64,000 nt of DNA from Lamellibrachia satsuma. Its lineage: Eukaryota > Annelida > Polychaeta > Sabellida > Siboglinidae. The stretch spans positions 13,578,007 through 13,642,006 of the forward strand of contig BSQZ01000004.1 of NCBI GenBank assembly GCA_033239005.1, in the 5' to 3' direction. The position numbers and the translations under genes were made by a program. Positions 51,825 through 64,000 of the stretch are shown here, one piece after another. The stretch's first letter is position 1. Each line of letters starts with the position of its first letter. The notes under the pieces are model-generated. The model was not told the DNA's origin. It made no database searches and saw only the letters and a list, made by a program, of their open reading frames with translations.

Positions 51825-51879
51825 CAGATGTGAACATCAACTACAGATGTGAACATCAACTTCAGATGTGAACATCAAC
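51825..51879. repeat. 19-bp tandem repeat, three copies
   Basis: CAGATGTGAACATCAACT(A/T) is repeated at 51,825, 51,844 and 51,863. Confidence 0.93.
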
Positions 51880-51889
51880 GAACCTGATT

Positions 51890-53285
51890 TGCGATAGGCT
51901 AAATCAGTTCAGGAGGTGATTTTAAGGTATCGCGCCATGAGTAGTTCTACAGGATGCGTGACTACACGCGGTAGGCCACATGTTTGACGTTGCATCCTTT
52001 GTTTGGCCACATCTGGATGGATAACTATATCATACATCCATCAGATATATTCCAGAGAATCAGTAGCATCAGAGTCTAACACATGCGGTTTCTACATTTT
52101 GAGAACATTTGTTTAGAAATGAAAACAATTCTGCAAATGGCGGCTTAGATGTTTCTCGATATCACCGTTACATCTATTACCGGTGTGTGATGTAACAAAA
52201 CAGAAAAACACACCCAGTCTTTAAGCACACCTTTATTGACATCATTTCAACAGCAAAAACCATAAAGTATTTGGCATTTGGCGTGCTTTCTTTGTTGCTA
52301 TGACGTCAGACGCGTCTGCGGACAATTTTTAGATTCAGTCACAAGCACATGTACAATTTCATCAAGTACAAACCTAAAGTAGTGTACAAATAGTTTACAA
52401 ATTTCAACTAAATTATTACTAAATTTGTAATAAACCGGCAGATTTTCTAAATTCTAATTCTGATCGAAGAAACGTCAACAAGAAAGAATGGAAGACCTCA
52501 GAACAAACAACGTTTGGTAACACGTAGAGTGATGACGTTTGTAACGGAAATTCTTAAATGGATGTGAAGTAGTATTCAGAAATATGTGCAATGTCACGCT
52601 TGATCAGTCCGTGTACGCACGGGACGATCACGAGACATTTTCGTCGTTGTGAACAGTACACTTCAAAGTTCATCCTTATGCGCAACCATCGTCAATCTCG
52701 TTATTGTCTCCATTACTGCATTTATAGTCATGACTTTGTCACACGGTCACAAATATCTCAAAATGTCAGAATGTGAAAACAGAATGATTCATTGATTGTT
52801 TGATGATCGAATAAGATTTTATTGAGGTAGAGCCTTCTAAAAAGTAGGGATTGAACAACCAGATATAAGTTTTTTAGGCATGAATTTAACCTACAAGTCA
52901 CCAATTCTGGAGAACTACTCCCATAGGCTTATTTACCCTCAATCAAGGATTTAAGGGTAAGAGTTGTGTGCGTGTGTGCGTTATTTATATATTAAAACAG
53001 ACACACATGGAATACTGTTGGGCTTAGATCACACAGCAAACATAAGTAATAACTAACAATACCTATACTTCATTTCTCAAGTATGCCGCTTCAATAAAAT
53101 ATAAATAATGCATCATTTTAATAAACCAGAAGTGATTATTTAGACGTCATTAAAGGGTATAATAAAACAATAATAGAAACAACACTGCGCATTTTAATGT
53201 TCACGCATGCGTAGTGGGTGTAAACAAGCATAACATAGGACTTAGTGAAATTATATAAAGTAATAAACTTAACGAAATAGCACAA
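51890..53285. other. Gene-free stretch
   Basis: I see nothing I can support here beyond AT-rich sequence. The 61-codon frame at 52,591-52,776 has no recognisable feature. Confidence 0.4.
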
Positions 53286-53502
53286 CTACCGTAAGTTTCC
53301 GTGTATACTATGCCCCCATGTATAATACGCACCCCACCTTTTGGCATCGACCCCGGCCCTGATTCCCCCGCTTCTGGTAGTTTGCTTGAAGCGTGATTCA
53401 GGGTTGGCCACTGTCAGTTCATAGTAAACATGTCACGCGAGTTACGGCATTGCCGTCGGATCGTCGCCCGCGGCGTTAGTCGTGGGTAACTAATACTCGA
53501 TT

Positions 53503-53611
<109 letters not shown>

Positions 53612-53784
53612 CATGCATACATATATACATGCATACATATATATCAATTACACGGGCCCAAGTTGATTCAGTTGCCCGTGGTCATGTCAACCTTACGTAA
53701 CTTGCGTTTTAGTTTGACCATTGCGCAAATGATTAAATATGCGCTTGCTAAAACTTACTTTTCGCCGGTCTGCTGTCAATTTTA

Positions 53785-55078
53785 AAGGTCATATGCAAAA
53801 GTAGGGTACATTTACTTGTTTTCACTCGTTCTGCGTAGACAAAAATTTCCGAAGGCACTTTCCAAAACCAGTTTGTGGATTTTTGCCAGTAGATGTCAGG
53901 TGACATAATTTTGGCCAAACAAACCAATTCCGCCTACGCCGGTTCATAAGCTCTTAACTTTTAGCCATATTTAGATCACGCAAAATGTTGTCGAGCGACG
54001 GCGACTCTGACGGTGCAACTGACGTAATCTTATCGGTCCAAGTTATTCCGTGCATGTACGAGTCAACAACGCGGTCACTGTCATAATAACGAAGTTAGTA
54101 GCAACAGCGAGTTGTGTCAATCCAGGTTCGATTTATTGTATATTGGCCGAAGCTTTCGGATTCACGCCGCAGTAAACAAATGCCTTGGATAACAAATAAC
54201 ATCAATGTAAATGTATTTACAATAGTGCTATTTTTGTAGCTGGATAACAAATAACATCAATGTAAATGTATTTACAATAGTGCTATTTTTGTAGCACATG
54301 CGTATTTATTTATCAAACTGGTTTTAAATTCCATGTTCAGTTTGTTCAAGCTAGCAGACGCAGTCGTCGATCGAGTCTAGCCGTAGCCTAGGCTTGGCCT
54401 TGGAAGTCGGAACAGCGGCAGCGGTAGCGACAGCGGCCTACTTTGTCTTTGCGTTATTCGGTGGTTTGATTAGGAATATTGGAACACGTGGGGAAATATG
54501 TGGACACTGTATGCTTTTACTGCCAAAATATCTTGATTATATAGGCAATTTTTAACGGCTGTGTCGATCTAACTTTTGAGTAGAGCTGTTTCGCCTTAGC
54601 ATTGACATTGCTTTGCCCTGGGCCTTGCCGTGGCTTTGCCTTTGGCTTTGCGATTTTGTTGTAGCACAGTGCACAAAGAGTGCCTCTCGGTCTACGCTAG
54701 CTATTATTTAAAATCTATATATGTTGCAGTGTTTTAATTGTGTTTAAAATAAGGAAACTGATGTCACGCCCAAATGGCAAATCCATTGTTTTTTGCCCAA
54801 CTGCAACATATAAGCTTTCAACGTACGCAGATGTTCTGCGTTGCTATAGAATAACAATGTTTGTTGATGTTTGTTTGTCCAGACTGACGTCACACGCCGA
54901 CTCCGTACGGACATTGCCGGGCAAAATGTCAAATCGCGTGCGGCTACTTTGCCACTAATATAATTAGCTTTTATTAAAGAGTAGCCAATAACATTAGTTG
55001 TTAATACATTACAAACTATTAACACAACTGTTCGTTATCATATATCACATCTGTAATATTTGCACATGATCTTTAAAT
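53785..55078. repeat. Duplicated ~1.2-kb block, copy 1
   Basis: The block runs from CATTTACTTGTTTTCACTCG to the ATGATCTTTAA near 55,075. It includes AACCAGTTTGTGGATTTTTG and CCGGTTCATA, a GTCGAGCGACGGC block, GTTCTGCGTTGCTATAGAA, and TTTGCCACTAATATAATTAG. All recur in order at 57,700-58,844 with many substitutions and small indels. Confidence 0.88.
54186..54295. repeat. 55-bp tandem duplication
   Basis: TGGATAACAAATAACATCAA begins each copy (54,186 and 54,241). The copies are identical, so the duplication is recent. The 58.2-kb copy of the block has only one. Confidence 0.95.
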
Positions 55079-55714
55079 TAACACGCAGCTCTATTCTGGT
55101 GTTACACGCATACTTTCAACTGGGAAACATACATACGGTACAATCGTCTTTATTTGCATTCACAACTTTAAACATGAAGTCACACTGGCTGACCCGTGGG
55201 CGTGGCATTGACTATTCAGGTCGTTCACGTGTTTCAAGAACGCCAATCATGATGCCTCGGCTCTCAGGGAGCAACACATATTTGAGCGTATTAGCCCGAC
55301 TCCATCCACACATTTATGCGTTATTTGAATTCCTTATCCGATCGGAGAAATAATTTTAGCCCTATCGCCATGTATAATACGCACCCGCACTCTTAAGTAA
55401 AACAATTAAGGGAAAATGGGTATTATACACGGAGACTTACGGTAGCCTAGCCCAGGCGGGTTGAATGTGTGCTACGGAACACGGTAAATATTTGTAACGC
55501 GTAGCAACGTTACGAGATTATACGATTACGAAATAGCGGCATTGTTATCGCGCAACACCTTAGTTTGATCGAGTCATCAGACGTGCAACTTTGACGCGAC
55601 ACAGCGGAAAAAACACCGAAAGGTACGCATATTGAGCAGAAGCCTCCGAGTGCAATGCACATTAATAAACCGAACTCTTGTGAAAACCAATTTCGTAATG
55701 GCAGTAATGCCCTT

Positions 55715-56640
55715 TTTGCGTGTCATCGTCAAAACGTGCAGCGCAATGGTTTTCCAGCTATCTGACAGGAATAAAATGTAAATCGCTTAGACCAGCTCTA
55801 CACGACGGACAATGCACTACGTATGTAAGAACTTGTGGATCGCTCAGCAACCGTAGTCGTTTGGCCGATATACGGGGCGATGTTAGACCAGGCTTGTTGA
55901 CAGGAGGGGTCTCAGTCAGTGTCGTAGTCATCTGTCGTTCTAGTTATGAACCGGGGGGGGGGGGGGACGACGACACGTGTCGTTCTACTTACAGAAGGGT
56001 TAATACGTTTAGAACAAAATTGTCGAAATTTGCAGCGATCATTTACAAAGCAAGTTGTCTAATTAAACATGACAGAATGTACATATTGTACTGTTTTTTT
56101 TATCTCACACCTATGTAACAAACATTACTAGGTGTTTTACAGTACTGCAGACATTAGTAGTTCTAGTCTGGGGCGCAAAACGTTTGGAGCATACCACCCT
56201 CTTTAAGGAGCTGCGTATTTTGAAATGTGTAGACCTAGTTAAATTTAAGACAGCGATTATTGCGTATAAGGCATATCACTATGCACTACCTAATAGTTTG
56301 CAAATTGTATTTAAACTCTACGTTTCAACACATAGTACTCGACAGAAAGATAGCTTCAAAAGTCGTCGTGTGCGTACCAACATAAAACATAAAATCAATG
56401 TCCATTTCTGTTTGTGGAGTCGTTGGCATTCGTTGCCTGAAAACATCAGCTGCAGAAGCAAGCATTTAAAAACTCTAAAGTTACATCTTCTTACCATGCA
56501 TTAGGTCTAAAAAATAAAATAATTATAATCAAACATTATGTATGCTTTAGTTATTAGTTGTGGATTTTAATTTATATTTATTGTAAGATATTGTATTTGT
56601 ATCATACATAAATATACTGGTTGGGGTGAACTATAGATAA
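55715..56640 (+). mobile_element. LINE reverse transcriptase C-terminal remnant and 3' UTR
   Basis: The first frame (55,720-56,118) starts with KRAAQWFSSYLTGIKCKSL, which matches the 'WFxSYLxxRxQ' region after the catalytic box of non-LTR reverse transcriptases. After a deletion, 56,184-56,504 reads LFKELRILKCVDLVKFKTAI, then YALPNSLQ, HSTRQKDSF and WNSLP-like WHSLPENI, the conserved C-terminal domain of Jockey/RTE-X-type LINEs. The AT-rich tail to about 56,640 and a GGGGTGAACTATAGATAAAT motif fit the 3' UTR. The middle is missing and a poly-G run (55,953-55,966) interrupts the first part, so it is inactive. Confidence 0.75.
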
Positions 56641-56649
56641 ATATCACAT

Positions 56650-57690
56650 TTCTGTTCACTCCCTTTCTACCAACACTCTATTGTTTATTTTATTTTTTAC
56701 ATGTTGCGACACATGTTCTACTAACAGAAGGGTTAATATTAGCCTAAGACCCCCTCCAAGGCCTAAGACCCCCTGTATCCGCTGCTGTTGTATTGCGAGG
56801 TTGTTGATACATTCGATAGCCTTAGAGGAAGGCAGGTGAACCTCGGACATCCTTTCGCTGACGGCGAACCTGCGGTAGGTGGCAGACGACGTGGTCAACG
56901 GTTTGCAGGTCGTGGCCGCATCTGCCTTTTGCTGTGTCTTCGATATGTGTGCGCCACACATCCGCATCGATAAGTCAATGATTTCCTTGTCCACTTCCTC
57001 GTCCGCTTACTGTCTGGAGCTTGTTGCTTTGGAGGACAATCTTGTTACGTCCTGCCTGGGGAGCTCCTCTCGTGATGTAGTTAGTCGGACACTCGCGCTA
57101 TCTTCGTATGAAGCCGTCGAAGAAAATGATTCGTTCAGCTTCGGAGTGCCGGACTGTAGCTGGGTCAACCGGCCTGATCGGATGCTACATAACTAATACA
57201 GCTGTCCGAGGTTGCCCGAGAGAAAGATCGGGAGACGGACATAAATTAGAATTTAGCTCACAGACTAGGGAAATTAAACAAAGCTTGCCGCGCACCTATA
57301 CCCACCACGGGAGAGTGCGCGGTGAATAAGGTCATTCAGGTTGGCGATTAAAGATCACTGCGATTATTGAAATATTTTCGCGTTACTATAGCATCGATTT
57401 GACCTTTCGGATGGGTATTAAATGTGCAGATACATTTTATTGTGACCACACCGTGCGAGAGTGTGTCATCAAGACATCGATTATCACATGATGTTAAACA
57501 ATTAGTTTCAATGTCATTCTCCGCGACACAACAAGGAAACTGTTGATAGCAACGGGTTGCCATAAATCAATATATCTACTTTGCGTTTGTTGATCGCAGT
57601 TATTTATTTAAGATCAAACAACATGAGTGCATAGCTCGATAATACCCAAGACATGTGTCAATATATCCACACATATCTTGTTATGAATTA
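56650..57690. other. Unrecognised stretch
   Basis: Moderately GC-rich sequence with overlapping frames on both strands (minus 56,656-56,994; plus 56,879-57,196). I cannot assign a domain to either, and no splice-site set favours one strand. It may be a decayed mobile element. Confidence 0.3.
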
Positions 57691-58844
57691 ATCATGTGCA
57701 AAGGTCGGATACATTTACTTGTTTTTACTCGTTCTGGATAGAACTATCCCCTTATTCATATTCAGCCATGAAATTGTAAAAAGTTACATTAATTTAGTCA
57801 TAAAACGGGGGATATACCTAAATTCCCGAAGGCATTTTCCAAAATTTCCAAAACCAGTTTGTGGATTTTTGCCGGTAGATGTCAAGACGCATGACATCAT
57901 TTTGGCCAAACAAACCAACTTCGCCTATGCCGGTTCATAGGCACTTAACTTTTATCCAGATTTAGATCGAGCAAAATGTCGAGCGACGGCTTTTATAGCA
58001 ACTGACATAAACTTATCCGTTCAAGTCATTCCGTACATGTACGAGTCAACAACGCGGTCACAGTCACAAAAAACGAAGTTAATAGCGACAGCGAGTTGTG
58101 TCAAACCAGGTCTGATATATTGGCTGGATTTATGCCGCAGTAAACAAATGCCCGGAATCAAAAACCTCAAAAATAACATCAATGTATATTCATTTACAAT
58201 AGTCTTGTTTTGGTAGTACTAGGCGTATTTATTGATCAGACTGTTTTTAAATTCTGTGTTTAGTTTGTACAAGCTAGTAGACGCAGTCGTCGAGTCTAGA
58301 CTAGCCCTAGCAACCTTGGATCAGCGGCCTACTTTTCTTTGTGTTGTTCGGTGGTTTGATTATGAATATTGGAATACGTGGAACTTTTGAGTAGAGCTGT
58401 CTCGCCTTTGCACTGACTTGCCTGCTGCGATTTTGTCGTAGCGCAGTGCACAAAGTGCCTCTCGGTATACGCAAGCTATTACTTAAAATATGTTGCAGTG
58501 TTTTAATAGTGTTACTAATAATGAAACTGATGGCACACCCAAAATCATTGTTTTTGTCCCATTGCAACGTATAAGCTTTCAACGTACGCAGATGTTCTGC
58601 GTTGCTATGGAACGACAATGTTTGTTGATGTTCGTTTGGCCAGACTGACGTCACTCGCTGACTCCGTACGGACATTGCCGAGTGTAATGTCAAATCGCTT
58701 GGGGCTTCTTTGCCACTAATATAATTAGCTTTTATTGAAGAGTAGCCAGTAACATTATTTGTTAATGCATTCCAAACTACTAACACAACTGTTTGTTACT
58801 ATATATCACGATTTCTGGAATATGTGCATATGATCTTTAATAAA
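57690..58844. repeat. Duplicated ~1.2-kb block, copy 2
   Basis: Collinear with 53,785-55,078 but without the CTACCGTAAG terminal repeats, the (AT)n tract or the 55-bp duplication. The minus-strand frame 58,307-58,786 shares NVxGYSxIKANYISGK and HQQTLxFxSNAEHLRTLKAY with copy 1. The many replacement changes between copies argue against a protein under selection. Confidence 0.85.
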
Positions 58845-59154
58845 AGAAATTGCAGCCAGAATGCAGCGGAAACTGATGCCCATTTATTTAGCCATTAGGA
58901 GTTCATTTAAATAGTTCACATAACGAGTTTCAAGCAGTAATACAGACAGTGCCACGAAATCCCGTTTGTCCAGTAAACATCTATCTCCATTCTGCCAGTT
59001 ATATCCACATACACTCACTTGTGGGTATCTGTCGCAATGTGGCAATCGCAAGTTACATTTCATGGAGTTTTAGGCATTACAGAAACTTGAGAAAGGTAGT
59101 TTTCTGTAAAATAACTCCACGCGTTTCAATGATCATGGAAAACATAGAGTGACA

Positions 59155-60310
59155 ATTACGGATGTAACTATACATCGAAGTATCGATGCGTCGCAATAGT
59201 CGATGTGACTATGAAATACTAGCTATACCTTAAATTATGGGTGTAACTATACATCGATGCATCGCAATAGTGTATGTGACGATGCAATGCTGGCTATAGT
59301 AAATTATGAGTGTAACTATACGTCGAACTATCGATGCATCGCAATTGTGGATGTGACGATGCAATACTAGCTATAGTAGATTATGAGTGTAGCTATACGT
59401 CGAACTATCGATGCATAGCAATACTGGATGTGACGATGCAATACTAGCTATACCTATAGTAAATTATGGGTGTAACTATACATCGAACTATCGATGCATA
59501 GCAATAGTGAACGTGACGATGCTATTCTAGCTATACCTATAGTAAATTATGAGTGTAACTATACGTCGAACTATCGATGTATAGCAATAGTGGATGTGAC
59601 GATGCAATACTAGCAATACCTATAGTAAATTATGAGTGTAACTATACGTCGAACTATCGATGCATAGCAATAGCGGATGTGACGATGCAATACTAACTAT
59701 ACCTATAGTAGATTATGAGTGTCGCTATACGTCGAACTATCGATGCATAGCAATAGCGGATGTGACGATGCAATACTAGCTATACTTATAGTAAATCATG
59801 AGTGTAACTGTACGTCGAACTATCGATGCATAGCAATAGTGGACGTGACGATGCAATACTAGCTATAGTAAATTATGAGTATAATACTAGCTATACCTAT
59901 AGTAAATTATGGGTGTAACTATACATCGAACTATCGATGCATCGCAATAGTCGATGTGATGCTGCAATACTAGCTATAGTAAATTGAACTATCAATAGTT
60001 ATCGTCGATAGTATGCTGAACTATCGATAGTAACGATAGTCAGCAATAATTCAGCAGCACTACTTGTGTCACGGTAATAACATAAATAAATAAACATGTT
60101 TTTCCCCAACTATTGTTGGATAATTGTATTTATTCATCGACATAACATCAACAACCATCGCTTGGAGCAACGTCATTCACGGATTCAGCTTTTTAAATCA
60201 ACTACTTCCGAGGTTATAGTTTGGAACTGCTTTCCTGGCTATTCGCTGTTCCGTGATACTATCGTTTCAGTCGTGAAACTAATGCAATAATATTACAATG
60301 GTTATACAGC
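59155..60310 (+). mobile_element. ATCGAT-rich interspersed repeat family B, copy 2, with internal array
   Basis: The right part (59,985-60,310) matches 50,600-51,130 block by block. The left end has expanded into about ten tandem units of 77-95 bp (59,160-59,985), each built as GTGTAACTATAC(A/G)TCGAACT, ATCGATGCATAGCAATAGTG then GATGTGACGATGCAATACTA, and GCTATACCTATAGTAAATTA. Copy 1 has one such unit. The variable TATACC segment accounts for the length differences. Confidence 0.85.
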
Positions 60311-60319
60311 TCCATATTT

Positions 60320-61900
60320 TACAAAGCGTTTTAGTGCCGGAAAATTTTCATACAATAAATTGTCGAATAAAATACATTGAGTTATAGCTTATTTCCTTAT
60401 ATGTGACTGTCACCTACAATTCTACAAATGATATGATATAAAACAAATTTAACCAAGTTTATATAATTTGTGGTGATAGGTTGCATATAATGCGTAATAC
60501 TTGGTTTTATCTAGCTCCAAGTGTAAGAGAAGCAAAAACGCAAAACACCACTCGCACCACTAACACTGGATTACACCACGACATGACCTAACGTAAGGAG
60601 GCTTCATTGGAATGTGCTACAAATTAATAAAACATTGCAATACTTATTTTTTCTTTTAAAATGTGCCTCCTTCCTCCTAACCAATAACAACAAACCTTCT
60701 TCTTCCGGGAACGAGTCAACCCTCACCTCAAGGCTTATAGACTCGGTAATATTCCCATCGAGTTATTGGATCATTCATTATTTCACATCAGTAAATTTAC
60801 AAAACCATGCAACAGTAGATATCTGAATGTAAATGCTAGTTGCTGATCAGTGATATGCTATTTTATTTCTATTACCTGATTACCACAACGAGAGTGGGCG
60901 ACTACATATCACAAATGTAATCGATTAGGATTAGGATGACCATTACTGTTAACATTTCTGAGTACGATTACACGTACGATTTCTTAGAAAATGAATATAG
61001 ACAGTTGCGATTACCTTTGCATGTAATCATGATTACAACCATGGTTACAATCATGATAACATTCAAGGATATAATTAGCATAATGAAATAAATAAAATCC
61101 CTCGTGTTATTATTGTCACACATTTTTACCGGATATCGGGTAACATACAACAGATGGAATAGATGGAAACAAATCTGATTTTTGTTAATGGGATTGACCG
61201 GTGTCTGTCAGCTAGCAACGTAGTTTGGACCTGGGCAGCAGAAGCATGCACAAGAAAATCGAATAGCGGCGTAGGCACCAATCGTTGCTCTTTACCAATC
61301 TAGACCATCGATTATCCAATCAAGGACCGTCGTTGCGGTTTGCTCGTCTATGTAGGTTACGATCACATCAGAACTATTACACGGCACGGAAATGTGACGT
61401 CACGTTGGCATGACAACCAGCTCGCTGGGCCCGTATTCTCGAAGAAATTTCATCGTACGTAAGAATTTGCGTAATTTCGTAAATTCGTATTCTCGAACGA
61501 ATTCGCGAATTTGCGCAGCTACGAAAATCGCCACTTACTTACGAAATTCTTGCGAGGTTTTGTCCGCGTTGCACCGCCCATGGTAACTTAAATGTACTTC
61601 CAATTAAGCAATGTTTTGCCATTTTACAACTGCATGCGTGTTTATGGTGATGAAGCGAATACCTGAAGAAGATGAAAAGAGCTGTTTACAAATGCACACA
61701 CTGAAACATATCTGAATGAGAATAATTTATTCTCTAAATTATATGCATGAAATATAATTTTGAAATTATTCAGATACTACAGTGATTACACATGATGGTA
61801 ACACTAAAATAACTATTATAAATGAAGTTCACTCTGACACATGCCAATAACTAGTACATGATCAAATAAGACGTGAATAGACTATAGACTATAGTAGATG
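60320..61900. other. Gene-free stretch
   Basis: I see no supported gene. It has a short cluster of AATTCG/TTTGCG-type self-complementary sequence (61,436-61,560) with the outer motif GGCCCGTATTCTCGAAGAAA, of the kind seen in small interspersed repeats, and GATTAC-type direct repeats (60,966-61,060). Confidence 0.4.
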
Positions 61901-61904
61901 TGCG

Positions 61905-62360
61905 TCCTTACCAAGCGATTCGCTGATCGTGTTGTATATCGACTCGCCTGTACCGATATTGCACGTCGGCGTATCGAGGAATCGGGTGACAGCCATGCTT
62001 GCGTCTCGGTCGAAGTACCACACTAGTATAACTAGGTTTTTCTACGAGGAACTGTCGTTGCTTTCGTCCGTCATTATACATTAAGGAAAAGCGGCTTGTC
62101 TTGCACTGTTCTATAACACATCTGTTTCGGTCTGTGGCGATGGCGCCTTTTACGACCATGGTCGTCTTCTACAGCCCGCACGTACATTGGCGGTTTCACT
62201 GTCAGGAAACATTTTCTTAAACATTTTTGTGAAATGGTCCGCGAGTAAAAACGAAAGGTTGTGCTCAGTAACCAAGTTGGCAAACAGGGTCTCAGCTACG
62301 ATTACACGCCTGGCGATCTCTTGGTCTTTCGAATTAACAAAGAAGGAAGTCAACACGATC
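61905..62360 (-). pseudogene. Second hAT-like (DUF4371-type) transposase relic, N-terminal part
   Basis: On the minus strand: AETLFANLVTEHNLSFLLAD, HFTKMFKKMFPDS, then (next frame) VIEQCKTSRFSLMYND, then (third frame) KNLVILVWYFDRD, VTRFLDTPTCNIGTGESIYN and TISESLG. This order matches the N-terminal half of hAT-related transposase-like proteins (usual forms: EHNLPF..ADH.T...K.MFPDS; C.T..FS...D.S; VR.FD...V.TRFLDMP.CN.GT). At least two frameshifts make it non-functional. It is a different segment of the same broad family as the relic at 39.6-42.2 kb. Confidence 0.75.
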
Positions 62361-62399
62361 GTTTACCTGTGAAGATCAGTCTAGATTGACGTGCTGCGA

Positions 62400-64000
62400 T
62401 GTTGTCGCATGGCGAATGGCGTCGTATTTACCCCCCCCCCCCGCGGCAATGCTAAAGTGAGAGTTACATACCCCGCAAAAGGCGTGTGTTGCCCCTCTGT
62501 TGCTGCGACCTGTCCATGGCAGATCGGAGACTCACGCCTGTTGGAATTTAGACGAATATTTCTTTTTTGACGAGATAGCCGAGACAAACCTGTTTTTGTT
62601 GGCGCCATATTGTCATGCAGATCGGTGCTCGCAGCTAATCGCGTGCATGCTTATATAGAACACTTGATGCGATTGGATGTTTCGAGACCACACGATAATG
62701 TTCATCCAATTAAAATGTATGTTGCACGTTTCCGGAGCGTCCGGGAATTAAATATGCAACGATACAAATATTAATCGAAATAAACTTGCAATTCGGCAAG
62801 TTTCCACTACAACGGAAAACGCCAAAATATTTATTTCTAAAACGGAGCATATAGTCTGAAATTTGGGAAGCCAAAAAATCAGAAACAACGGGAGTAAGCA
62901 TGATAAACTGGAGAATTGGGACATGGGTCCCAAAACCTGGAATCTCCCGCGAGTAGTGGGATATTTAACAGGTCTGCGTAAAGTATGATGGCCCTGGACC
63001 TTGATAAGTTCAAAAGAATGTTTAGTCTTCCTACAGTTAATTATTTTCTTTCGAGGTAATAGCTTTAAAAACAATCGCTAAATAAAACACAGCAATTCAT
63101 TATTATAAGAAGAATTATTTTTGTATGTCAACTTTTTACATACATTAGTCATTCGAACACACAAAAGTCGTAGCAAAGCCATGGGCATGGTCCGTGGGCA
63201 ATTATAGGTGGGAGGTAAGATTGATGGGAGATGGATTCCTGCAGTTGTGGGAGGTTGGTCCCCAAAACAGGTTGGAGATGAGAAGTTGAAATCGTTACCC
63301 ACACCCCCTCAACATAGTGGAATTGTTTAATAGAAATCATGGTTCAAGTGTATATAAACTTGCCTACATAATTGCATTATAACACTCAGTCAATTTATAA
63401 ATCGAGGCAGTCAATTAACAATCGGTCCCGTTTTTTAATTTTTTTTTCATTATTTGTTGCGACGCTGTGGCTATGCATTGCCGCGGCATTGGTAAAGCCG
63501 TAATAATGCACATTTGTTGCCCTGGCGATCTTTTACTTTCTGACATAACCATGAACACGACCACCTAGAGCACCCAAACTTCTCCTCATATATCTACTAC
63601 ACATATACACATGTCACATGGTTAAAAAATTACATTTACTTTCTCAAAACGATCAAAATAAAAAAATTAAGCCAAAATATCGTCATCTCATACGCGGCTA
63701 CAGCAATTACACGTAGCACCAACCCAGGCTATCGTAAAATCGATACATGTGACAAGGCGTCGTTCGGTTTCACCAAATGTCCGTGCGACGTCGTTGCTAT
63801 GATTGAAATCAAACATATTACAGTTATACATGTCTGTGTTTTAACTGAGGTTGCATGCATGCTTCGTTGCTTCAATGAAGCACCCACGCACAATTAAAAT
63901 ACAGTGCGATATGACGGAGCAGTCTCAAACGTTTTCCCCATCAAGAGCGAAGTCAAACAAGACTGTGCCTTCGCGCCCACCCTGTTTGGAATCGTTTTCT
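62400..64000. other. Gene-free right edge
   Basis: A poly-C run lies at 62,431-62,442. I see no supported exon; small frames on both strands show no domain. The window could end inside an intergenic region or an intron. Confidence 0.4.

Noticed and set aside
58307..58786. 159-residue minus-strand frame as a conserved protein
   Set aside because: Its counterpart at 54,744-55,025 has many replacement changes and a broken C-terminal half, so the similarity is that of a repeat and not of a selected protein.

Overview
This window reads as nuclear DNA of a metazoan, most likely an aquatic invertebrate. Intron-type GT/AG junctions, AT-rich intergenic sequence, very long microsatellites, CR1-type LINE sequence, hAT-type transposase remnants and dispersed small repeats all point that way. 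There is no bacterial-style gene packing, no rRNA and no convincing tRNA. I cannot name the species from sequence alone.

Layout. From 1 to 4.1 kb there are repeats and no gene. From 4.89 to 10.4 kb, on the plus strand, is the one credible host gene: a four-exon secreted-peptide precursor with all introns in phase 0. It has a signal peptide in exon 1 and four tandem 36-residue units in the last exon. Each unit carries a very lysine-rich 28-residue peptide preceded by Arg-Arg and mostly followed by an amidation/cleavage signal (Gly-Arg or Gly-Lys). From 14.0 to 15.6 kb lies a decayed paralogue of its promoter, exon 1 and 3' flank. From 18.6 to 20.0 kb are a 28-bp minisatellite and long microsatellites.

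From 20,284 to 38,486 the window holds one giant, nearly perfect palindrome of about 18.2 kb. Its GC-rich centre is near 27,655 and there is essentially no unique spacer. Its ends read CACGTG-AGTAGTAG...CTACTACT-CACGTG, which fits a 6-bp target duplication around terminal inverted repeats. Each arm carries the same modules: an array of ~42-bp units, a giant (TG)n tract, TTAGGG-like clusters and ~65-bp repeats near the centre. The right arm was later changed by a 3,564-bp CR1 LINE insertion (TGTGA target duplication, with the empty site preserved in the left arm) and a 533-bp tandem duplication. No transposase, polymerase or capsid gene is visible in it, so it looks like a non-autonomous foldback element.

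From 39.6 to 42.2 kb, minus strand, is a dead hAT-superfamily transposase of the DUF4371/ZMYM1-like kind. Three short stretches of its coding sequence have expanded into tandem arrays, including about 50 copies of a 25-bp unit. From 43 to 64 kb are dispersed repeats: an inverted-repeat element (46.5-48.1 kb), LINE tails and fragments (48.7-49.0 and 55.7-56.5 kb), two copies of an ATCGAT-rich repeat family with different internal tandem arrays (50.5-51.1 and 59.2-60.3 kb), a terminal-inverted-repeat element (53.29-55.45 kb) whose core recurs at 57.7-58.8 kb, and a second hAT-like transposase relic (61.9-62.4 kb). Apart from the peptide gene, nothing here looks like a working host gene.
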